DNA from: Chinchilla lanigera
Lineage: Eukaryota > Chordata > Mammalia > Rodentia > Chinchillidae
NCBI RefSeq assembly: GCF_000276665.1
Contig: NW_004955417.1
Location: 23,711,161 to 23,775,160, forward strand
Reading direction: 5' to 3'
DNA length: 64,000 nucleotides
Shown: one piece after another, positions 55,560-64,000 of the stretch
How positions within the stretch are numbered: position 1 is the stretch's first letter
Layout: each line of letters opens with the position of its first letter
Program-made: the position numbers and the translations under genes
The notes under the pieces: model-generated
Told to the model about the DNA's origin: nothing
The model's input: only the letters and a program-made list of their open reading frames with translations
Databases searched by the model: none

Positions 55560-55640
55560 GATAGGTTAGGTGACTTCGCCTAACTCAAAAAGGCAGACAG
55601 TGGCAGAAGTAAGGTTTGGAGCCAAATCTGAGTCACATAT
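55560..55640 (-). repeat. Possible MIR fragment
   Basis: ATAGGTTAGGTGACTTCGCCTAAC, GGCAGAAGTAAGGTTTGGAGCC resemble the inverted MIR middle. Small and uncertain. Confidence 0.45.
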
Positions 55641-55651
55641 TGGCTGGGGTT

Positions 55652-55755
55652 CTAGAACAAAGCTTCTCAAACTTTAATATGCATAGGAATCTCCAGGGGT
55701 TGTAATAAACTAGATTTTGATTCAGTAGACCTAGATGGTCCTGACCCTGCTGGGC
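55652..55755. repeat. MER5-like hAT-Charlie remnant
   Basis: CTTCTCAAACTTTAATATGCATAGGAATCTCC, TTTTGATTCAGTAGACC: half of a MER5A-type element. Confidence 0.78.
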
Positions 55756-55759
55756 CTGG

Positions 55760-56805
55760 AACCACACTCCACGACAAGGCTCTGAACCTCTCTGTGTGGG
55801 GTGCACCGTCAGCCATGGATTAGTCAGAAGTCGCTACCTCTGAGCACAGGAGGCCTGGCTGCTTCTACCAGACATCTGTGCCGAGGGACAAGCACAGAAC
55901 AATAATTCAGAAGCTCAAGGATTCCACGACCCTGTGTGAACCTCAGAGTAGAGAATGGAGAGTCACCGTAATAGCTCTGGTGAATAGCTCAAAAGAAGAG
56001 GACTAACTTTCAGAGAGGAGACCCTTCTCCATCCGAAGGTCTCAGCTGATCATCTCGTGTACTGAGAAAGCCAGCTGCTTCCCCTCCAACCACCATAATT
56101 TAAACTTGCTGCTTATTTATTTATTTGCTTGCTTGCTTGCTTATTTATTTTGCAAAGTTCTCTTTGGCGCTGGAACACAAACAGCTAACATTTTTCTCTC
56201 TCCATATTACTTTCAAGGCCTCATTCAGGTTTCCAAGTTCAAGTCTACATAACCTCACTGCGTTTTATTTTTGTGCTTATAGGAATATGAGTCATTTTTT
56301 AAACTCCCTGTAATAATCTTTTTTTTTTCTGATTCTTCTGCAGTTTTTAGGAGCCAAATATAACATTATAAGATCTGACTAATTCATAGCAAAAATAACC
56401 ACTCACTAGCCCTGATGGAACGTATTCCACTTCCCCCTGCAATATATTACACGTATGGTAACATAAATGCTGGGTCTCTCTCTACTCTCTATGTATGGGT
56501 GCAGTTTCTGTTCTCTGTATTTTTTGCTCAGGATTGAATCCATGGTAATTAACACAGTACCTGGCACACAGTAGACGGCTAAGAAATACCTGGGGAATGC
56601 ATGTATGAGCAACCATGAATTACTTTCTGCTGAGCTATAACCTGTTTTTTCAAGTCTGCCTGTATTTCAACTCACTAGGGACCTCCCTGAAAGAGGAAGT
56701 GACCTCACTTAGAACAAAAATAAGGCACTTAATAAGTAGTTTTTCTAAGCAATGGTTGACCAAAGAAAAGGCAGAGCCCATAATTATGGAGGTGCTATGG
56801 AGAAA
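55760..56805. other. Unassigned sequence with TTTA/CTTG run
   Basis: No gene. At 56113-56150 TTATTTATTTATTTGCTTGC and CTTGCTTATTTATTT form a short tetranucleotide array. Confidence 0.5.
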
Positions 56806-56809
56806 AGAA

Positions 56810-56945
56810 CACGGGAAGAGCACTGGACTGGGAGCCGGGCAGTCTTGGCCCCACCCCTAACTAGCTGTGTGGTGTTAGAGGATTCGTTAGACTTATCTGG
56901 GTTCCAGTTCTCTTAACTAAGTAATGACAAGTTGAGGTAGGAGAC
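56810..56945 (+). repeat. MIR SINE
   Basis: CACTGGACTGGGAGCCGGGCAG, CCTAACTAGCTGTGTGGTG: forward MIR core. Confidence 0.75.
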
Positions 56946-56949
56946 CTCC

Positions 56950-58005
56950 AGCATTCTCTTTAGCACCGACCATCTCAGGGGGCCTCTCAGAACATGTGGG
57001 TCGGAGTTCTAAAAGATAAATAAGGTGCCAACAGAAGGACCTGTATAGAAACACAAGGTTCTGTTAGGGTCCTTGAAGCAAAACAGCTCTTACTTTCTAC
57101 ACCAGATTTATTCTCTACACGAGAGGGTACTGCAATCACCTGGAATGGACACAATGTCCCATATGAGCCCTGTCTGTTCTCCAAAAATATCTAGCAAAGG
57201 GAGGCATCACATTGTTTACCTCACAGTCCCCCTGTGTGTGGCTAAAACGTTCAGAGCTCTCCTAGCAGTGCATTTGATCTGCTCTCCAAATTCCCATTGA
57301 CTTTGTCCCTTCCCTGCTGATCAGACCAATTTAACCAGCAATTTAACTGTCCACTCTGAAGGAGGGAAATTAGAGATTCTGTGTGCTCCAACCCTGTTCT
57401 CTAAGAGTTAAGGAGTTTCCTGGCAGCATCGGCTCCCTGAACACCTTGAAGTTCCCTGAGGGCTCTTCTTTCAGAGCCTGAGGACAAGTCAATGCCTCTT
57501 CCCCAGAACCACACCAGCTTCTCCTTCCCCAGAGGCCAGGCCGTCTGTCCCAAGGGTATGCACTTCATTTGTGCCAGGGCCACGGCTGGGATGATTCAAG
57601 GACTTCAGCTCCAGGAAGGCAGCACTGTGACATCAGCTACCTCCCCTGATTCTCTGTTCCTCCCTATCCACCCTCTGTCTGGAGCCCATTTTCACCAGGA
57701 GGTTTTGTTTTTGTCTGTCTCCAATCCCATACACAAACTCCCCACAGGTACCTAATGTGCCGTCTGTACCTAGCAAACATTATCTCCTCGTTCAGCTCGA
57801 ATCCAGGGTTATCCTCTCAGCATCTGGGATGTAGAAGTAGTTGTGTGCATTGGCAGAGCCAACCATGAACGGAAACAAAACAGCATCTGTGGAATGGGAT
57901 AAATCAGGGACAGAGGCCAAGGCACTCAATATAAGCAAGAGGACTTCAGGGGTCTTTAGGAGAAAGGGGCGCAAAGCAATACCTATGGTGTCCTGTGGGC
58001 CTGCT
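56950..58005. other. Unassigned, partly GC-rich sequence
   Basis: No gene or clear repeat is recognised. Confidence 0.4.
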
Positions 58006-58009
58006 ATGG

Positions 58010-58180
58010 CCTAACAGCGTGCTGTATGATTTTCATAATGTCTTCTAATCATCTCAATGAACTCTCTACACCATTAGCTTCAGCTTAAAAGTGGAAGAAG
58101 CAAAGCTAGGGAAGAAAAGCAATTTGCTTAAAGTCAGATAGTAAGTGGGTTCAAATTTCACCTGTTCAGCTTCACAATTG
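58010..58180 (-). repeat. MIR SINE remnant
   Basis: GTCTTCTAATCATCTCAATGAAC, GCAATTTGCTTAAAGTCAGATAGTAAGTGG: inverted MIR. Confidence 0.7.
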
Positions 58181-59280
58181 TCCAACTGATTTTGCCCATC
58201 GTTGGAGGAGAGGAAGAAAGAATGAATGTGAGGAGAAGTGGAGACAAAGACACAGGAAAGGAAAGGAATGTCCCAGCTGCCTCAAGTAGCACTCAGAGTG
58301 TGTGGTCAAAGCCCTAGGCCAGAGTGCTCACTGAGTGACTTGGTTCCAGGGCAGCAATAGTCAATGTGTGCAAATCTCTTCAGTCGTTCTTCCCCAGGCC
58401 TCTTCATGGGGCCTTCGCTGAATGTACATACGTCATGTCTCACCGATGGCCTACTCAGAGCCCGTGTCTGGGTCTACATCACCAGGTCTTACGGTTTCCA
58501 GCACTGCCCTCTCGAGTGTCCATGGTTATGTATCACCATGTCAGGATAGACTCTGGAAATGGACTAGTTTAAAACAGCAGCACTTTGTTATTATCTCCCA
58601 TGATTATGAGGAATACCTGGGCTCAGAGCACGCTTCTTGCTGAGTGTCTTTAGTGTGTCTAACACTGGACAGGGGCCAATATGGAACATCTCCCCGAGGC
58701 TTCCTGACTGCATGTCTGGTGATCGGTGCTGCACTGGATGTCTTGTCTGCGTCATGTTCCAGAACATCTGCATAGAGCCCCGTCACACAGCTGGAGCTTC
58801 CGCACAGCATCACAGCATGGGACTGGGTTCCAGCACAAGAGTCCCGGGAACCCCAGTGGCAACGGCATTTTGACTTTTTATCAATCTTAATGCTCTCCAT
58901 TCTGCCACACCCATAGGTCTGCCCGGGCTCAAGGGGAGGGAGCATAGACTTTACTTTGCAAGGAAAGAAGTGTCCTTCCACGTTGTAGAAAGAGCATGTA
59001 CAACAGGAGGTCCTGCCCTGGCCACCCTGGGAGTCATATGCTCTCTGGTCATATTCCACCTTTCTCCCACAGGCAAAATGAACTGATCCTCATCTCAAGT
59101 CTACCAAATCTCAGTCCATTACAGCACCAGCTTGGTGACAGTGTCTCCTCAACCATGTAAGATATGGTCATGGGTGGGACTCTTTAGATGTGTGCTCTTC
59201 CTCCGTCTGAAGATGTGTGAACTTCAGAGACAAATTGCTGAGCCCTCCACAAACATCACTGAGTAAATGTTCATTCTGTA
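58181..59280. other. Unassigned sequence with a 151-codon frame
   Basis: No repeat is recognised. A minus-strand frame runs from 59059 to 58604; it is cysteine-containing but matches no family I know and I do not call it a gene. Confidence 0.35.
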
Positions 59281-59284
59281 TTAG

Positions 59285-59420
59285 ACCCTATCTCTAGCAT
59301 TTCAGTGAATTATCTTCTTTAATCCTCAACAGTCCTGGGAAGTCAGTAATACTGTTCTGAATTCCAGAAGATGAAAACAAGGCACAGAAAGTGAAGCATC
59401 CGAATCATTACAGGGACCAA
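59285..59420 (-). repeat. MIR SINE remnant
   Basis: TTATCTTCTTTAATCCTCAACAGTCC, GATGAAAACAAGGCACAGAAAGTG: inverted MIR. Confidence 0.75.
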
Positions 59421-60585
59421 GTAGAGACAAGTAGCTCCTCAGTGAAGCCAACTGAACATACATTCTGCAAATATCATACAACAAACTTAACTGAAATTTA
59501 TATTTAGCAGTAATTCTCAAAGTGTCCACTCCTCAAACCTTTGAGGAGTACCTGACATATTTTCAGGAAATTCAAGAGATGAAAACTATTGTCATAATAA
59601 TATTAAGACTTTATCTGACCTCTTCACTTGAAATTTGTAGTGATGGTGCAAATGCAATAGGAACTAAAAGGAAGCAGGCCTCCTTGAAGAAAGAGGTGAG
59701 GCAGAGCCTGGCACAAGGGAGGTACAACATGAGCCAGGAACAACTTATTGTGCCAGAAAGTAGGAAAGCACTGAAGGAAAAAGCATGATTCGGACAGGCC
59801 ACAAATCATGGGGAGAGCTTGGGACAGTTGCACTGGCCATGGGTGGAGTGATTGTAGCACCAAAAGAATTAATTATATGAAAGTATTTTAAGCAAGTGAA
59901 ATGAATAGGAATGCATGAGTTTTTAGCATAGATCAGTAATAATGGTAGATGATAGATAGATAATAGATCAAAGGGGGAGAAAAGTGAGCTCCTGCAATAG
60001 TAGAGGGCTGAGGTTAATTGCTGAGTGTAGAGAAAGTGTTGGGGGATAAGCCTCATTATTCTGTAGCCACCACAATAAAAACTGGGTGAAGCATCATCAA
60101 CGGATACAAAATGTAGGGGGACACTTGATGAGAAGCAGGATATCTGTGGTGTCCCCGTAGCCTACTTACTGTGGTTAAAAGAAAGAGAGAGAGAGCTAAA
60201 ACACAGTGAAGAACTTGAGCCACTCCTTGACTGGTGATCACAGGAAATCACTAATTACTAATGCCAGGTGTACAGTGATCATATACCTCCAACTGTGGCC
60301 CCGAGGAGGACTCCCTCCCAGTATTCCAGGGTAGAATGCACAATCTGAATCTAATCACAGTGAGCATTAGAAAATCACAAATGAAAAATAGTCCATTTTT
60401 TAAGGAATGAGGGTAGCTCCTACTCTTTAAAACGTCAGTGTCGTAAAAATATTTAGAGAAAAGGTTGGGGAGGGGAGAGGGAAGAGGAAGGGAGAAGTGA
60501 TACTCAGGAACAACAATAATCAAAACGTGTTAGGACCATGTGCCCAGATGACAAAAATGAAGTCCATTATTCTGTATATTTAATG
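59421..60585. other. Unassigned sequence
   Basis: No gene. A GATAGATAGATAATAGAT run lies near 59950-59968 and a GAGA run near 60183. Parts may belong to the L1 that follows. Confidence 0.4.
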
Positions 60586-60589
60586 TGCT

Positions 60590-61020
60590 CTAATTAAATT
60601 TTTAAAAATTGTGGAAATCTTCCAGATTAAAGGAGGCTTAAGAGACAAGAAAATTAAATACAATACCTGACCCCAAACCGGATCTTGTATCTATAAATGA
60701 CTTCATTAAATTACTAAAAAAAAAAAACTAGAAGAGGAAACAATAAAAATTTTATTACCAATGCAACTTCTAGAGCTGATCACTGTGATTACAGAGGAGA
60801 AATAAGCCCTAAAATATTTTGGGGCACATGGTCATGATTTATGTCGCTTACTCTTAAAAGATTCAGAAACAAGAGCAGATGAGGGCATGGGAGAGAGGGT
60901 CAATGATGGAGCTAAATCCGATGAGTCAGAGTAAAAAATATCTGAGTGTTCTCTGTATTACTTTTATTCTTGAACTTTTTTGGGTTTAAATTTTAAAAAG
61001 TTAAATATTTTAAAAAAACA
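60590..61020 (+). mobile_element. Old L1 3' UTR (L1ME-like)
   Basis: CCAGATTAAAGGAGGCTTAAGAGACAAG, AATACCTGACCCC, CCGGATCTTG, GTCGCTTACTCTTAAAAG and the ending TTTAAATTTTAAAAAGTTAAA follow the 3' end of an L1ME-type element. No ORF2 remains. Confidence 0.75.
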
Positions 61021-61024
61021 GTGG

Positions 61025-62450
61025 TGGGTCACATCACCAGTACTTTTGACAAATTGAAGCAATGCCAGGAAACAGTACTGGTTGTATTTTATTCTGTACC
61101 TTATACCACGTGCAACTTTTTTTAAATAAGAAAAAGACCTGATTTCACTCATAAACGTGAAACAATAAAATCATAAATTTTATTATGCCTCAACCCCTGA
61201 GTACCAAGTATTGGTACCGACTCAGAGAAAGGATCTCCACAACAACATGAACAGTTAATAAAATACCCTTCCTTTTTCCTACTACACATATGTGTGAGGT
61301 GAGATTTTTTTCCACAAACTTTAACCAAAATAAAGTATCACAGCAGAGTAAATGCAAAAGCAAATATGAGTATTCACTTGTTTTTTATTAAAACATGAAA
61401 AAACTTGCAAAAATATAAACCACCCTCTTTTCACTATGTTCTTGGCTTTAGAAAATATAATTATTTTCATTCAAAAAATATATCATGTAAGCTAATATGA
61501 AAGGAGTTTATTGCTACTTTTAGATGAATTAATAAGTCAGTTTTTTTCAATTCTCAGTTTTCATTTGTAATATGTATCTACCTAGAACAAAGCTCTTAGG
61601 GGCAGGGGGCTGATAGTTGTAAAGCCTATAAAGGGCCACTGAGATGATTTTGTGTTCTTATTGGAAAAGCAGAAACTCTGGGACTTATCCTACAGCAGTG
61701 ACAGTTGGCTCTATCCTAAGAGGCCCCCTCTCCAGGCGTTTGCATCAGTCACACTGGACAGTCAAGTCAGACACATGACCCAAGCCTGGCCTATCAGACT
61801 TTCCTTCTGGGATTTCGGTTCTTGAGTAAAAAGAAACAATAGCAGAAGATATAGTTCATGTTCATCCGTTCTAGTTTTTGAGACCCTATGGAGTTACCTG
61901 GTTCCTCTGTTTTCAAAACCTGGTTTCTTCAGCCTTCCTTTCCATCCTGTGAAGCACCTTGTAGCAGGACAATTTCCTCCCAGCTCCTAATTTCACAAGC
62001 ATAAGATTCTATTGCTCGTTAGTAGATCTCAATGATATATTAAAGTCTTGCTCTGCCTGTGTTTTCTCTCTGCTGAAGTTCTGCTCATTACACTGAGTCC
62101 TTGGTATCTCCTTCTCAAAGCTTTGTGCCTTGCTTCAGGCGATGATCAAGAGTCACATCTGGTCTTTCTGGTCAATTTTAATGGCTGGTTCCAAGCTCAA
62201 AGTAGCTCACACTGGTGAAAAATATGGGTTCTGTGACACTTCCTGTTTCCTTTGGTTGAATTCCCCTTTGCCTGGAGGAGCTTAAAACATATCCTGTTTA
62301 ACCAATTACATTTTTTTGTATTTTCTCAATATAAGTAGTGAGAACACTTTGAAATACAAAGGACATTCTAAAATATAATTCATTTATTTTTGTTGTCATA
62401 ATTGTTATAATATGATAAATAAAGGAGCAAAGGTTCCTTTCTGGGAGTAG
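61025..62450. other. Unassigned; possible old repeat near 61680-61830
   Basis: No gene. CATGACCCAAGCCTGGCCTATCAGA at about 61775 recalls a widespread mammalian repeat that I cannot name. The rest is AT-rich and unassigned. Confidence 0.35.
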
Positions 62451-62454
62451 AAGA

Positions 62455-62530
62455 AAGAATACCAGATTTGGAATCAGAAAACCCGAATTATAGTTCTAAC
62501 TTTTAACTGCCTTAAGGTACATCCATCAGT
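62455..62530 (+). repeat. MIR SINE fragment
   Basis: GATTTGGAATCAGAAAACCCGAATTATAGTTC is the MIR 5' block in forward orientation. Confidence 0.68.
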
Positions 62531-62534
62531 GAGG

Positions 62535-63225
62535 CTCTGGGGACCTCATAATTCACATCCAGCTCTAAAGTTATATAATTTAAAGTTCAATAAATCACCA
62601 GCAACTATCATCAGCAACTATCTCTCCACACGAGAGCAGATACCACCGTGCCCTCCAGGCCATCGGGACCCAAGTAGACAGGGACCCAAGCCAAACATCA
62701 ATTCACTAGGAAATGAATGTGTGGGAAGTGGTGAGACCAAGGTAGTCCTGGCACATTTGCCACGCAGCCCGCACTGGAACAAATGCTTCACGAAGGCCAC
62801 AATACTGTTTCCGCCCCAACTGAACATAATCTCCACAGACCATCGCCATCCTGCCACTGACTCCATTTCTTCAGAACACTTGCTATTTCTTCTGCAATTC
62901 TAAATGTGTTTCACCTACAACTCAGAAAGAGTTTGGCTCAATTTATCACTTTGCATAGAATCAGCAGAAACGGTAATAGGGAATACTGTCAGTGAGAGAT
63001 GGCATGTATTTGTAAAGGACCAGAGTCTTTTGCAAAGGAGATGAAGGATTCAGAATCCTATCTAGAAGATATCTTTTGCTGCTGAAAATTTATGTCTGCT
63101 GTGCTTCTGCCTATCACTTGGCTAAGGGGTGGTTCAGGAAGCAGAGCCAGAGAGCACTGTGGGAAAAAACAGCTCATGCTCGAAGGAGGCCGGGCTCAGA
63201 CTTGCTTTCCCGGTGCCCGGCAATA
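62535..63225. other. Unassigned sequence
   Basis: No gene or clear repeat. The plus frame 62529-62903 and overlapping minus frame have no recognised domain. Confidence 0.4.
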
Positions 63226-63229
63226 ACCC

Positions 63230-63585
63230 TGTTATGAGTTGACGTGTGTTCCTTCCAAACCTGTATGTTGAAACCTGAATTCCTAGTACTTCAGAATGTA
63301 ACTGTGTTTGGAAAGAAGGTCTTTGGAGAGGTGATTAAGTGAAAATGAAATCCTTGTCTCTAATTCAGCATCACTCGCATCTTTACAAGAGGAAATTTGG
63401 ACACAGGCATAGAGGGAAGACCACATAAAGACACAAGAGAAGCCAAGGAGACAGGATTCAGGATGAAACAAACCCACCAACACCTTGATCTTGGGTTTCC
63501 AGCTTTCAGATATGAGGTAATACATTTTTATTGTTTAAGTCAACTACTCTGGCATTTCATTATGGTAGCCTGGCAAACGCATACA
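63230..63585 (+). mobile_element. MLT1-like LTR
   Basis: TGTTATGAGTTGACGTGTG, CTGTATGTTGAAACCTGAATTCC, GCCAAGGAGACAGGATTCAGG, CCAACACCTTGATCTTGGG, TTATTGTTTAAGTCAAC, GGTAGCCTGGCAAACGC. Order and content fit an MLT1 LTR. No matching pentamers flank it. Confidence 0.85.
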
Positions 63586-63599
63586 ATATCAAGGTCTTA

Positions 63600-63660
63600 G
63601 AAAAGTGTCTGGCATGCAGTAAGTGTTCAATAAATATTTGTTGACTACATACATGAATAA
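63600..63660 (+). repeat. MIR or L2 3' end fragment
   Basis: GTGTCTGGCATGCAGTAAGTGTTCAATAAATATTTGTTGACTAC is the common 3' end motif of MIR and L2 elements. Too short to assign. Confidence 0.6.
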
Positions 63661-64000
63661 CAGGAGCAACTGCCAGCTGACACTCAGCTTTTAATGAAAG
63701 CCAATCTCAGATATATTCGGCACTCAACTAGACATTTACTGACAGCCAGCAAAACCCAGCTACGTACACATGTCTGGAAGCTCTCTGCCCTTTTTGAAAT
63801 TTAAAAGATGCTTTGCATAAAAGGTCACTGGGACAAAGGCAGCAGCATTCCAGCAGCAGAGTATGTCTGATGTCCATCGTCCATCAGAGTCAGAATGAGA
63901 GCCATCTAGATGTCAAGAACGAAAGAAGCAGCAGCTGTTTTCATCCCTGAAGCAAAAGGTGCAAATGAGGTGGCCACATCACTGAGTCCTGCTCAACACA
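63661..64000. other. Unassigned sequence
   Basis: No gene or clear repeat is recognised up to the end of the window. Confidence 0.4.

Noticed and set aside
58604..59059. 151-codon minus-strand frame with many cysteines
   Set aside because: No repeating cysteine spacing, signal peptide or known domain; overlapping plus-strand frames of similar quality. Length is within what chance gives in 64 kb.
1..64000. CRISPR array, operons, phage or bacterial mobile elements
   Set aside because: The window is mammalian: SINEs, LINEs, LTRs and microsatellites throughout, with no regularly spaced repeats and no prokaryotic gene layout.

Overview
This window is a stretch of mammalian nuclear DNA, AT-rich and densely filled with interspersed repeats. 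I find no protein-coding gene I can support. The open frames are short, mostly fall inside recognisable transposons or simple repeats, and none resembles a known cellular protein. The window is best read as intergenic or deep-intronic sequence.

The organism looks like a rodent. B1 elements (7SL-derived monomers) and ID elements (tRNA-derived) are both present, and two B1-plus-ID dimers (B1-dID type, around 31170 and 37352) occur. I saw no B2 element. The many well-preserved MIR, L2 and old L1 remnants suggest a lineage that evolves more slowly than mouse or rat. A squirrel-, beaver- or dormouse-like rodent fits; the species cannot be fixed from this window.

Layout. 1-8700: B1, two L1 3' ends or L1-like pieces, several LTRs, two ID copies and three microsatellites ((CA)n twice, (GAAA)n once). 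8700-12600: mostly unique sequence with a perfect 13-bp inverted repeat at 11394-11451. 12600-16900: a MaLR-type LTR, a long L2 remnant, another LTR and a 1.5-kb old L1 ORF2 remnant ending at an ID insertion. 17700-19900: LTRs, and a U6 snRNA pseudogene fused to an L1-like 3' end, inserted into a MIR. 24100-31350: L2, a solo LTR with perfect target-site duplication, MER5-like DNA element, L1, ID, and a partial MaLR-like provirus (28900-30707). 31900-32900: two similar unclassified segments in direct orientation. 34100-37550: MIR with an L1 inside it, LTRs, and a B1-dID. 38000-44000: mostly unique; includes the longest open frame (38671-39270, minus) and a candidate exon (40810-40876). 44500-51400: MIRs, one interrupted by an ID with a perfect 14-bp duplication, a long L2 and a Tigger-like element. 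54470-55750: an ID tandem pair, a complete solo LTR with a 5-bp duplication, L2 and a MER5-like remnant. 56800-64000: MIRs, an L1 3' end and an MLT1-like LTR.

No gene cluster or cooperating system is present. What the window does record is transposition history: nested insertions whose order can be read, and at least two solo LTRs left by recombination. All family names rest on recognition of consensus patterns by eye and should be confirmed with RepeatMasker.
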